64,000 nucleotides of DNA. It comes from [Clostridium] innocuum. GTDB lineage: Bacteria > Bacillota_I > Bacilli_A > Erysipelotrichales > Erysipelotrichaceae. How positions within the stretch are numbered: the first letter of the stretch is position 1; each line of letters begins with the position of its first letter. The stretch spans positions 868,001-932,000 of the forward strand of contig CP048838.1 of assembly GCA_012317185.1 (NCBI GenBank), written 5' to 3'. The position numbers were made by a program, and so were the translations under genes. Shown piece after piece: positions 53,002 through 61,051 of the stretch. The notes below the pieces were generated by a model. The model was not told the origin of the DNA, ran no database searches, and worked only from the letters and a program-made list of their open reading frames with translations.

Positions 53002-53817
53002 TTATTTCCGGCCTACCAGGAGTCTGGAAGATCCCAGCATCATCATGGCTGCCCGGCGATGTGAGCCGAACGCCTCTTGTGCAGTATCAATGAGACGAAC
53101 ATCCTGATACCCCATATCCCGCAGTTTCTGCGCAAAATCTTCCATGTCACCGTACATCTTTGGTTTCATATCATCGTTGAGTGCAAAGACGCCGCCTTTT
53201 TTCAATACCCGCAGGCTTTCCAGCAGCAGTTTCTGCATATCAGCACCCATAACATTGTGATAGACATAGTTGCTGATGACTACATCAAAGCTCTCATCGG
53301 GAAAATCCAGATGCTTCGCATCACCGTGCTGAAATACACAGCGGGAAGCCACGCCCTCACTTGCAGCATTTTTCTCGCAGATCGCCTTGCTGTAATTGTA
53401 CACAGCTCCCCAGTAATCAACACCAATCACTTTTGCTTTTGGCCATGTCAGCGCCGCACGGATTGCCAGTGCTCCGGAGCCACAGCCGACTTCCAAGAGA
53501 CTGCCCTGGCCGTCATAGTCCAGATGAGAGAGAACGACCCGGTGAACCTGTTCCATGATCCCGCCGCCGCCAAAGGCATACTGGCGCCTGATCCATGTGA
53601 TCCAGACCAGCAGGGCCATCAGCGCCGCCGCAACAACAGAGAACAGAGCACCGAGAACCGTGATGTGGAACACCGAAAAAGAGAGTACGGCCAAAACCAC
53701 GGCCAGAGCCGTGATGCCGCCGATAATATAGAACACGGGATTGGACATCCAGCTTCCGTAGTCTTCCCCGTGAGTTCCAAGTCGAATATTCTCCTGTTTT
53801 AATTCTTTCTTGTTCAT
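53002..53817 (-). CDS. Membrane-anchored class I SAM methyltransferase
   Basis: A 271-residue protein with two N-terminal transmembrane helices (about 28-50 and 52-72) and a cytoplasmic Methyltransf_11/UbiE-like domain (about 90-250). The SAM motif is LLEVGCGSGALAIRAAL, with GVDYWG and FDVVISNYVYHNV further on. The membrane anchor suggests a lipid-soluble or transported substrate. It lies 13 bp after the membrane protein gene and 25 bp before the last methyltransferase gene. The substrate is unknown. Confidence 0.85.
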   Translation of the reverse strand: MNKKELKQENIRLGTHGEDYGSWMSNPVFYIIGGITALAVVLAVLSFSVFHITVLGALFSVVAAALMALLVWITWIRRQYAFGGGGIMEQVHRVVLSHLDYDGQGSLLEVGCGSGALAIRAALTWPKAKVIGVDYWGAVYNYSKAICEKNAASEGVASRCVFQHGDAKHLDFPDESFDVVISNYVYHNVMGADMQKLLLESLRVLKKGGVFALNDDMKPKMYGDMEDFAQKLRDMGYQDVRLIDTAQEAFGSHRRAAMMMLGSSRLLVGRK

Positions 53818-53830
53818 TACATTATCTCCT

Positions 53831-54349
53831 CTATATTAATAATCTCATCAACAATACTCCTATCCCTGCCTGCACCGCCGCCATCAAGGGACACAGGAGC
53901 AATGGCCATTGCAACAGATGCTCCGGCAATGCGTAGCTTTTCATCCACACTTTGAACCCATAGCCAGGGTGCCCTTCCGTACCAGGAATTACAAAACGGC
54001 GTTTCGCCCTTTTCTGGATGAGAAAGATATCCAGAAAAAACAGGTCGCACAGGTTTATCATCATCCACTGGATATATCCTGTCAGCGCCATCTGCCAAAA
54101 CCCATGAGTGCCCCCTTCCACCATACTGACCGCCCCGTAGAGCAAGAGGGGCAGAAGCTCCCCAAAAAAGATCCATAGCCAGTAAAAGCGATTCTCCGCT
54201 TTTGAGGGCGGTTCCGGCGCACTCCTGATAATGGCAGGCGGGTAGCTGGGAAACATCAGTCGGGGATTGTACAGTGCCACGGCAGCAGCAAACAAATTAA
54301 AATAGGCTGCCATGGCAAATCCGTCTAATATCGTTCGCATCCAGTTCAT
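53831..54349 (-). CDS. Four-helix membrane protein of unknown family
   Basis: A 172-residue membrane protein with about four hydrophobic segments (near 8-28, 55-75, 85-110 and 140-168). The loop YNPRLMFPSYPPAIIRSAPEP between the first two helices is rich in proline. No family is recognised with confidence. Its start overlaps the upstream methyltransferase stop by ATGA, and the membrane-anchored methyltransferase follows 13 bp later. Its place in a methyltransferase operon suggests a partner or carrier for the modified compound. Confidence 0.75.
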   Translation of the reverse strand: MNWMRTILDGFAMAAYFNLFAAAVALYNPRLMFPSYPPAIIRSAPEPPSKAENRFYWLWIFFGELLPLLLYGAVSMVEGGTHGFWQMALTGYIQWMMINLCDLFFLDIFLIQKRAKRRFVIPGTEGHPGYGFKVWMKSYALPEHLLQWPLLLCPLMAAVQAGIGVLLMRLLI

Positions 54350-55200
54350 CCAGATTCCTCCTTAAAACGCACTCGCACAATCTGCAAATGCAGCGGTCCG
54401 TCGGCGATTTTAGCCAGAAGGCGGTGAATGGATCTTACCCCCGGTCCCTCCAGTTTCTGATAGCCCTGCATATACCCGCAGCTGGAAACAGAGAGCAATG
54501 GTGACCAGCTCTCCAGCTCTCCTTTGGCATCCTTTACGGAGAAATATGCACCGACATCCTTGATCCCCGCCTGTTTTACCCAGGTTTTCAGCATTAGTTT
54601 GACAGCGGTTTTGCCTGCTGCATCAAAAACCAGACGTCCTCCCGGAAAGTGTTCGGCCATTGCCTTAACCAACTGCTTCATCTGGTTTGTAGTAAAATAG
54701 TAGAATACACCGGCGGCAAACATCACTGCACCATTCTCAGGATCAAACCGTACAGCTTTCATCCAACTCAGATCTGTTAAATCACAAGCCAGATTTGCTT
54801 CCCGCTCTGCGGTGGGAAGCAATTGATTCCGTAGCGCAATCACATCCGGCAGGTCAATATTCCAGATATGGCACTGACCGTTGTCGCACATTCGTCCGGT
54901 GTTGTCCAATCCGCAGCCAAGATTAATGACTGCGGCGTTTGGATGTTGATGGAGATAGTCCCGTATCTCCCACGCAAGATCATTTTGGCGCATGGCTACT
55001 TCCAATGCACCAAAGCTATGCATGATACTTTCCGATTGTTTTTCTAATGCAGAAAAGTCATAATCCACTTTTTTAATCAACTCCCCGGCTGTTTCATCCT
55101 GAAACAATCCGGGGAATTTCTGGGAACAGAGCCATCGGGCGTACAAAGGAATGATCAAGGTTTCCTGTAATGAATTCTTTTTGATTGTTGATTTGTTCAT
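54346..55200 (-). CDS. LCM-type SAM-dependent methyltransferase 2
   Basis: A 284-residue class I methyltransferase, paralogue of the protein at 52170. The SAM motif is AVINLGCGLDNTGRMCDNG (about 92-110), followed by WNIDLPDVIALRNQLLP and VMFAAGVFYYF. ATG 55200 has AGAGGCAG ahead. First gene of the operon; the GTTAG-N6-CTAAC palindrome at 55216-55231 lies 15 bp upstream of the start codon. Two LCM-type enzymes in one operon suggest two methyl transfers or two alternative acceptors. Confidence 0.85.
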   Translation of the reverse strand: MNKSTIKKNSLQETLIIPLYARWLCSQKFPGLFQDETAGELIKKVDYDFSALEKQSESIMHSFGALEVAMRQNDLAWEIRDYLHQHPNAAVINLGCGLDNTGRMCDNGQCHIWNIDLPDVIALRNQLLPTAEREANLACDLTDLSWMKAVRFDPENGAVMFAAGVFYYFTTNQMKQLVKAMAEHFPGGRLVFDAAGKTAVKLMLKTWVKQAGIKDVGAYFSVKDAKGELESWSPLLSVSSCGYMQGYQKLEGPGVRSIHRLLAKIADGPLHLQIVRVRFKEESG

Positions 55201-55215
55201 AATCTGCCTCTTCGG

Positions 55216-55231
55216 GTTAGTTATCGCTAAC
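55216..55231. promoter_or_regulatory. GTTAG-N6-CTAAC operator, methyltransferase operon promoter
   Basis: GTTAG-TTATCG-CTAAC with an extra G-C pair on both sides. On the minus strand an extended -10 TGT-TAAAAT lies 11 bp upstream (55243-55248) with TAGAAA 17 bp before that, the same weak -35 as in module C. Confidence 0.83.
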
Positions 55232-55318
55232 CTTTTTTATTTATTTTAACAGATTTAAAAATCTTTTTCTACTCAAATTGCTCTTTTAATTCCTATAAGA
55301 TATCTTTTAGAGACTTCT

Positions 55319-57052
55319 TCACGCAAGTTTCCAGTTTTGGCTTTCTGTCTGCAGTTTTACCATATGGGCATATACACCATTTTTTTCTGCCAGATCCTTT
55401 GGTGATCCTTCTTCTGCCACGGTGCCATCAGAAAGAACAACGATCTTATCTGCTCCGGCTACGGTACGCATCCTGTGGGCGATAACGAGAACGGTTTTAT
55501 CTGCGATCAGACGGGAAAGGGCTGTCTGTATCAGAGTTTCATTCTCCACATCCAGGGAAGCAGTAGCTTCATCCAAAAGAATAATTGGCGCATTTTTCAG
55601 AAATGCACGGGCAATGGAAATACGCTGACGCTCTCCGCCGGATAGTTCACAGCCATTTTCTCCGATATTGGTATGCCATCCATCCGGCAGTTTTTTGGCA
55701 AATTCATCTACATTAGCAAGTTTCGCAGCAGCAATGACCTGTTCATCTGTGGCGTCTTTGTTTCCGATTCGGATATTCTCCAGAATCGTATTGTCAAACA
55801 GCGTAACATCCTGGAATACGATGGAATACAGAGAAAGCAGTGTTTCCGGGTCAATCTGGGATACATCCATGCCGCCCACGGTAATCTTTCCTCTGTTAAT
55901 ATCCCAGAATCTTGCAGCCAGCCGGGATACGGTTGTTTTCCCGCCGCCGGATGGGCCGACCAAAGCCGTAACCTCTCCCTGCTTTGCCGTAAAGGAAACA
56001 TCTTTCAATACGGTTTCTCCTGTATTGTAGGCAAACCCAACATGGTCAAAGACAATATCATAGCCCTGGTTGGAAAGCCTGTCGCTGCCTTGCTGGATTG
56101 GATGATCGAGAATCTCATTCATACGGGCAATATTGGTTCGTGTACTGATGACTGCCGCAAGATTCTGGAGCGCGCCCTGCAGAGGGTCATACAAACGGGA
56201 TACCACCAGAAGAAACATAAAGAATGTAAGCACGGAGAGGCTTCCTTGCATGAGTAGAACAGCTCCCACCAGCGCAACCGTTGCAATACCAAGCTTCAGC
56301 ACCAGTGACGCGGAAACCACAAAAGCAGCAAGGCCGAATTCATTGAGGATGGAACGATGCTCCACGGCACGGATCTTCTTTTCCAGACCTTTTAAATATG
56401 CCTGCTCCGCGTTGTTCGCTTTCAGGTCACGAACCGTTTCAATGCACTCCTGTATCCCGTCTGCGCAGGCCATCTTCACATCCATCGCTTTCTGATTCAG
56501 ATTTTCCTGAATCTTTGCGGAAAATCCCACAATCGCAAAGGCAACCGGCAGAACCCATAAGGCAGCCAGCCCCATTCTCCAGTCCGTAAAGAGCAGACCG
56601 ACAGAAATCAGAACCGTAGAAATGATCGACCCCGCAAGCTCGGGGATAAAATGCGAAAAACTCTGTTCTAGGAAGGTACAGTCTGCCATAATGGTGCTGG
56701 TAAGATCGGCTAAATCCTTTTTCCCGAAAAAGGAAAGGGGGATTTTGCGCAGATGCTCTGCAAGGGTAATGCGGCGGATACCGCTTTCTTTGTAAGTGGC
56801 AAAATAGGTCGCATTGTATTGAAAAAAAGTGGTCAGCAGAATCAAGCCGATACACACCACGCAGCCCGCCACATAAAATGGAATTTTCCCACCGGGAACA
56901 CCCCCGTTCATCAGATCGCTGACCAGGTAATATAAAAGTCCCACCGGAAACATAAAAGACAGATTCTGAAGGACACAGGCCAGGCAGCCTTTGATCAGGT
57001 CTTTTGCTCCCTGTTCAGACAGGGCATATTTTTTCTGCAGTTTTTTGATCAT
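55319..57052 (-). CDS. ABC half-transporter, exporter fold (second partner), pair 4
   Basis: A 577-residue half-transporter: membrane domain about 20-310, and an ATPase with GPSGGGKTT, LSGGERQRISIARAFL and LLLDEATASLDVEN (consensus). The N-terminal KYALSEQGAKDLIKGC matches the paralogue at 48460. ATG 57052 has GGAGGTGC ahead and starts one base after its partner's stop. By context an importer half of the YbtPQ type, though export cannot be excluded. Confidence 0.87.
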   Translation of the reverse strand: MIKKLQKKYALSEQGAKDLIKGCLACVLQNLSFMFPVGLLYYLVSDLMNGGVPGGKIPFYVAGCVVCIGLILLTTFFQYNATYFATYKESGIRRITLAEHLRKIPLSFFGKKDLADLTSTIMADCTFLEQSFSHFIPELAGSIISTVLISVGLLFTDWRMGLAALWVLPVAFAIVGFSAKIQENLNQKAMDVKMACADGIQECIETVRDLKANNAEQAYLKGLEKKIRAVEHRSILNEFGLAAFVVSASLVLKLGIATVALVGAVLLMQGSLSVLTFFMFLLVVSRLYDPLQGALQNLAAVISTRTNIARMNEILDHPIQQGSDRLSNQGYDIVFDHVGFAYNTGETVLKDVSFTAKQGEVTALVGPSGGGKTTVSRLAARFWDINRGKITVGGMDVSQIDPETLLSLYSIVFQDVTLFDNTILENIRIGNKDATDEQVIAAAKLANVDEFAKKLPDGWHTNIGENGCELSGGERQRISIARAFLKNAPIILLDEATASLDVENETLIQTALSRLIADKTVLVIAHRMRTVAGADKIVVLSDGTVAEEGSPKDLAEKNGVYAHMVKLQTESQNWKLA

Positions 57053-57053
57053 A

Positions 57054-58826
57054 TCACTGCACCTCCTTTGTTACCTTCCATTGCACGGAAGTCTGGTAAT
57101 TTTTCCACATACGGCTGAAAATGCCGTCTTTTGCAAGCAATTCACGACTGTTCCCGCACTCGGCAACCTGTCCGTCCTGAATGACAAAAATCTGATCCAC
57201 ATTTGTTACGGTAGAAAGCCTATGGGCAATCATAATCACCGTCTTTCCCTCGGAAAGTTTTAAGAAAGCAGCCTGTACACGGCTTTCGTTATCCGGGTCA
57301 GCAAAGGCAGTGGCTTCATCCAGAATGATAATCGGAGCATTTTTCAGCATCACACGGGCAATGGCAATTCGCTGCTGCTCGCCACCGGAAAGATAGACCC
57401 CCTTTGTACCGATGACCGTATCCACACCCTGTGGGAGTTTTTCCAGAATATCATCGCATTGCGCGTGATGAAGGGCAGTCAGAACTTCCTCACGGGTAGC
57501 TTCCGGTTTTCCCATACGCACATTTTCCAGAATGGACGCCTTGATGAGACGGCTGTTCTGAAATACGAAAGACACCGTATTCATGAGTTCCTCTTTTGGG
57601 ATGTCTTTCACATTAACACCACCGATTTTTACCATTCCGCTCTGGGGATCAAAGAATCGGGAAATCAGGTTGGCAAGGGTTGTCTTACCACCGCCGGACG
57701 GGCCTACAAAAGCTACCGTCTGCCCTGCAGGAATGGTCAGTGAAATATCTTTTAATACTTCTTTTTCTCCATCATAGCTGAAATGAACCGATTTCAGTTC
57801 CACGGAAGCGTTTTGCGGATGCTTTGGATGTTTCGTTTCCTCCAGAGGCTTCAAATTCAACACGCTGTCAATTCTCTGTAAAGCGTCGTCTACGATCATG
57901 GCGTTTTCACTTTGGAACATAATGCGTGTCAGTGTGACAGAAATAACCGGCGTAATAATGATATAGAAAATGAGATCCAGTAAGAAACCGGAAGTCACAC
58001 CGTCTTGTGTAAGCAATAGTCCTCCGGCGATCAGTGTGGCAAAAACTCCGTTGATCGCAGCTGTATAGAACATCATCGGTGTCCGAAGCTGCTTGGTATA
58101 AGCAATCACCCATACTTTATACCGGTCAATGGAGTCTTTAAACTTCTTAAAGGAAAAGATCGTCTGGCCGAATGTTTTTACCACCGGAATCCCGCGGACA
58201 TACTCTACCGCTTCATTGGACATATCATCCAGCGCATTCTGGTATTCTTTCATCTTTTCCTGCATCTGCTTTCCGGTCATTGTCATCATGATCAGAAATC
58301 CCAGCACAACCGGAACAAGGCTCAACAGTCCCAGTCTCCAGTCAAATGCAAACAACAGCACCAAAAGACCACAGGGGGTTGCAATGGCATTGGCTCTGTC
58401 GGGAAGCTGATGAGCGAGATAGGTTTCAGTGGCTGCGCTGGATTCGTTGACGATCTTGCGCAGTTTTCCGCTGCCAAAACTCTCGGCAAACCCAAGAGGA
58501 AGCTTAACAATATGCTCCATAGTCTGGATACGCAGGTTTGTGGCGATACGAAATGCTCCCAAATGGGAACACATCAGCCCTGCTATGTAGACAAGCACCG
58601 CTATAACTGCAAACAATACTGCCATCCAGCCATTACCGGTCAGGTTCTGTGCCTGACCAAAATTCGGTGCCACCTCCAATACTTCCTTGATCATTTTCCA
58701 GATGTAATAGAAGGGTACCAGGGCAATCAGGGCACTGATGGCAGAAAGCACCCAGGAAGCATAGGTCAGGTACTTATGGCTGCCTGCAATTTCCAGCAGG
58801 CGTGATAAATTGGATTGTTTTTTCAA
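57054..58826 (-). CDS. ABC half-transporter, exporter fold (first partner), pair 4
   Basis: A 590-residue half-transporter: membrane domain about 20-310, and an ATPase with GPSGGGKTT, LSGGEQQRIAIARVML and IILDEATAFADPDN (altered D-loop, as in the other first partners). The start is TTG 58826 with AGGAGG 8 bp ahead. It is 71 bp from the palindrome at 58898-58913. The TetR gene lies directly upstream in the same direction, so the pair may be transcribed both from its own promoter and by read-through. Confidence 0.87.
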   Translation of the reverse strand: MKKQSNLSRLLEIAGSHKYLTYASWVLSAISALIALVPFYYIWKMIKEVLEVAPNFGQAQNLTGNGWMAVLFAVIAVLVYIAGLMCSHLGAFRIATNLRIQTMEHIVKLPLGFAESFGSGKLRKIVNESSAATETYLAHQLPDRANAIATPCGLLVLLFAFDWRLGLLSLVPVVLGFLIMMTMTGKQMQEKMKEYQNALDDMSNEAVEYVRGIPVVKTFGQTIFSFKKFKDSIDRYKVWVIAYTKQLRTPMMFYTAAINGVFATLIAGGLLLTQDGVTSGFLLDLIFYIIITPVISVTLTRIMFQSENAMIVDDALQRIDSVLNLKPLEETKHPKHPQNASVELKSVHFSYDGEKEVLKDISLTIPAGQTVAFVGPSGGGKTTLANLISRFFDPQSGMVKIGGVNVKDIPKEELMNTVSFVFQNSRLIKASILENVRMGKPEATREEVLTALHHAQCDDILEKLPQGVDTVIGTKGVYLSGGEQQRIAIARVMLKNAPIIILDEATAFADPDNESRVQAAFLKLSEGKTVIMIAHRLSTVTNVDQIFVIQDGQVAECGNSRELLAKDGIFSRMWKNYQTSVQWKVTKEVQ

Positions 58827-58897
58827 AAAAATTCCTCCTTTTCTTTGTGTCTATGATAAAGAGAACACGTCTATGTTCTTACAATATCCAAATTTAG

Positions 58898-58913
58898 GTT
58901 AGTTGTAGCTAAC
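58898..58913. promoter_or_regulatory. GTTAG-N6-CTAAC operator, ABC pair 4 promoter
   Basis: GTTAG-TTGTAG-CTAAC. On the minus strand TATAAT (58926-58931) lies 12 bp upstream; the -35 would fall in the end of the TetR gene and is poor. Same layout as the other five sites. Confidence 0.82.
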
Positions 58914-58936
58914 TATCGAACAAAAATTATAAGGCA

Positions 58937-59560
58937 TTACTGCCCCATAATTTTCATCCATCCTGCTGTATAAAAGGCGCGCATTTCTCTAACGTAGTTT
59001 TCGGCATCTTTGAGCGGCATTTCGTGGATGATCAATTCAAAAAAAGTATGAAACATTCCAGTGATCAGAATATGCTCCAGCGAAGGATCGATATGCGGAG
59101 AGGGCCGTCCAAGCTGCCTTAAGACATCCTGGTAGGCATGCGTCCCATCTACCTCAATCTCCACCATTTCATCAATCAGCCCTGCAAATTTTGTTCCTTC
59201 CGAACAGCAGAGGATGAGTTTACATTCCTCTAAATGTTCGTACGCATAATGGAGCATATCGTACATGCAGATTCCCGAAATATCACTCATGACTTCCGGC
59301 TGCTGGGCAGCTGGTAGTTCGGCGAACTTCTGCTGTGCCTTTATAAAACGATTGAGAATATATTCGTAATGCTCACCAACGATGGCTTCAAAAAGTTCTT
59401 CTTTGCTTTTGTAATATCCGTAAAAAGCTCCGGTAGTCATTCCCACGGATTTCACAATATTCCGCAAGGAAGCGTCTTTATATCCTTTTTCTAAAAATTC
59501 CGCTTTCGCTGCCCGATGGATATTTTCTAAAGTCGTTCCATTTCCGTTTATTTTGCACAC
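58937..59560 (-). CDS. TetR/AcrR family regulator
   Basis: A 207-residue TetR-type repressor. The N-terminal helix-turn-helix (about 10-55) has ASLRNIVKSVGMTTGAFYGYYKSKEELFEAI; the ligand domain covers about 70-200. The start is uncertain: GTG 59560 is in frame but overlaps an AGGAGG site, and no better ATG exists downstream before the helix-turn-helix. A palindrome at 59567-59594 sits in its promoter, suggesting autoregulation. It lies 110 bp upstream of ABC pair 4 and may control it in response to a transported compound. Confidence 0.88.
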   Translation of the reverse strand: MCKINGNGTTLENIHRAAKAEFLEKGYKDASLRNIVKSVGMTTGAFYGYYKSKEELFEAIVGEHYEYILNRFIKAQQKFAELPAAQQPEVMSDISGICMYDMLHYAYEHLEECKLILCCSEGTKFAGLIDEMVEIEVDGTHAYQDVLRQLGRPSPHIDPSLEHILITGMFHTFFELIIHEMPLKDAENYVREMRAFYTAGWMKIMGQ

Positions 59561-59566
59561 CTCCTA

Positions 59567-59594
59567 TATAACAGTGCTATATAACGCTGTTATA
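59567..59594. promoter_or_regulatory. Probable TetR operator
   Basis: TATAACAG and CTGTTATA (inner TG/CG extending the arms) around ATATA-rich bases, directly upstream of the TetR gene. Sequence and arm spacing fit a TetR-family dimer site; different from the GTTAG palindrome. Confidence 0.7.
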
Positions 59595-59744
59595 ATTTTA
59601 ATCTTTAAAAAGGATTTTGTCAAGAGCAACAAGAAATAGTTGCATAAAAACAGCAATCCAAACATCATTGTGCACTTTATTACTGATAAAATTTTTAAAT
59701 ACTGGTTTTGACAAAAGTTTTATTTTTTCTAACTAAAATGATAA

Positions 59745-59773
59745 GCAGGGTGGAGTTTGTTATCACACCCTGC
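59745..59773. terminator. Hairpin after sigma-like gene copy 3
   Basis: GCAGGGTG ... CACCCTGC with a CTTTGTG tail, the same ending as at 43298-43338 but with the outer arm lost. The stretch 59595-59744 shows no gene. Confidence 0.7.
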
Positions 59774-59790
59774 TTTGTGATTATCATGAA

Positions 59791-60219
59791 TTACTCAAAG
59801 ATCTTCTTCACTTTTTCTTTCAGCCTGTCCATGCGCCTGTAAACCGCCTTTTCGGTAATCTTCAGATACCTGGCGATTTCATGAGTGCTATACCCCTGGA
59901 TCTTCATCAGAACGATCTGCAGGGTAAGCCTGTCCACTGTGATCAGTATATGATACAATTCCTGATTTTCAATATGATCCAGGAAGTCCTGTACTGTTTT
60001 CGGTTCTGCCTGATCTGTGGATGCTGCTACGGTATCCAGATATGTACCTGTCTCCTGCACACGCTCATAATAGCGTCTGTCTGAATTAAATGCCTGACGG
60101 TCATAGAGACGGATTGTTTCAATTATATCTTCAGAAACACCGCTGTCTCTTAAAATCTTTTCTTCTTTCTCTTTCCAGAGCTTCCATTTGCGCTCTGCTT
60201 TTCCATGGTTATATGCCAT
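59791..60219 (-). CDS. Sigma-region-4-like small regulator, cassette copy 3
   Basis: A 142-residue protein almost the same as copy 1 (differences near YHILITV and the KVKKIFE end). C-terminal helix-turn-helix as in the other copies, no region 2. ATG 60219 with GGAGGTAAGG ahead. Two terminators separate it from DtxR copy 3. Confidence 0.8.
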   Translation of the reverse strand: MAYNHGKAERKWKLWKEKEEKILRDSGVSEDIIETIRLYDRQAFNSDRRYYERVQETGTYLDTVAASTDQAEPKTVQDFLDHIENQELYHILITVDRLTLQIVLMKIQGYSTHEIARYLKITEKAVYRRMDRLKEKVKKIFE

Positions 60220-60335
60220 TTTCCTTACCTCCAATCTGATTTGTTTGAACATTCAGATTGGAAAGGGCGGAGAACGGCAGCCAATACCGGAAGAAGGCTT
60301 GTCCTTTTTGCCGACAAATATCGACAAACAAAAAA

Positions 60336-60361
60336 CCGCAAAGGCTGTTAAACCTTTGCGG
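60336..60361 (-). terminator. Terminator inside cassette spacer, copy 3
   Basis: Same CCGCAAAGG / CCTTTGCGG hairpin and minus-strand T run as in copies 1 and 2. Confidence 0.85.
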
Positions 60362-60540
60362 CAGTGAGATAAATGAGAACTATGTTGTAGAGTTAAAACT
60401 TCTACATTAGGGGCGTGAGAGTGCCACCAACAGCAGAAGATTTTTTTGAGAGGCTATCCTCATTCCTGTATGAAATTATGTAGGTAGTTGCTGCTTTGGA
60501 TAAGCAGCAGGGCGGCTGAAGCAGACCAGCACATAAAAAA

Positions 60541-60571
60541 TCCCTCCAAACCCAAAACGGGTTCAGAGGGA
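60541..60571 (-). terminator. DtxR operon terminator, copy 3
   Basis: Same TCCCTC/GAGGGA hairpin with minus-strand TTTTTT. It ends the module D operon. Confidence 0.88.
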
Positions 60572-60620
60572 AGATGTGTAATCAGGCATGATGAATCCGC
60601 CCACCGAAACACCGTTTTTT

Positions 60621-61040
60621 TTATTCGATGGGCTTATCCTTTATCGCTTTTGACAGGGCAGAAATCTCGCTTTCCTGATTTCTAAAGGCGGCCTTTTTCA
60701 ACCGTTCAAAGCTTTCATTACTGATTACATGTTCTATACGGCAGGCATCGACTTCTGCAGTTTCAGGATCAACACCTGCTGCGATAAGCTGTTCCGTAAA
60801 GAAGCAATGACGTTCATAAATCTTTTCGGCAACCTCGCGGCCCACATCGGTCAAATGGAGAAGGTGATCTTCATCCATTGTGAGAAAGCCGCCGTCCCGC
60901 AGGGTTGCCACCGCATGGCACACGCTGGGCTTCGACACCTCCATGTGCCGGGCAACATCTACGGAGCGTACCATACCGAGTTTCTTTTGGAGAACAAGGA
61001 TGGCCTCCAGATAGTCCTCCCCGGACGCATGAAGTTTCAT
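60621..61040 (-). CDS. DtxR/MntR family metal-dependent repressor, copy 3
   Basis: A 139-residue repressor with the recognition region RHMEVSKPSVCHAVATLRDGG (as copy 1) and the DACRIEHVIS metal motif. ATG 61040 has AGGAG ahead; the 18-residue longer frame overlaps the ABC gene and is not needed. It follows the module D ABC gene by 11 bp, the same spacing as in module A. Confidence 0.92.
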   Translation of the reverse strand: MKLHASGEDYLEAILVLQKKLGMVRSVDVARHMEVSKPSVCHAVATLRDGGFLTMDEDHLLHLTDVGREVAEKIYERHCFFTEQLIAAGVDPETAEVDACRIEHVISNESFERLKKAAFRNQESEISALSKAIKDKPIE

Positions 61041-61051
61041 AAATATTTCTC

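Larger units (their letters stand above)
59745..61040. repeat. DtxR plus sigma-like cassette, copy 3
   Basis: Third copy of the 1.2-kb direct repeat. The sigma-like coding part is nearest to copy 1, the left end nearest to copy 2, and its spacer shares bases with both, which is a mosaic expected from recombination among copies. Confidence 0.9.

Noticed and set aside
53077..53802. 241-codon plus-strand frame opposite the membrane-anchored methyltransferase
   Set aside because: It is the antisense shadow of a gene with clear SAM motifs and has no start signal.
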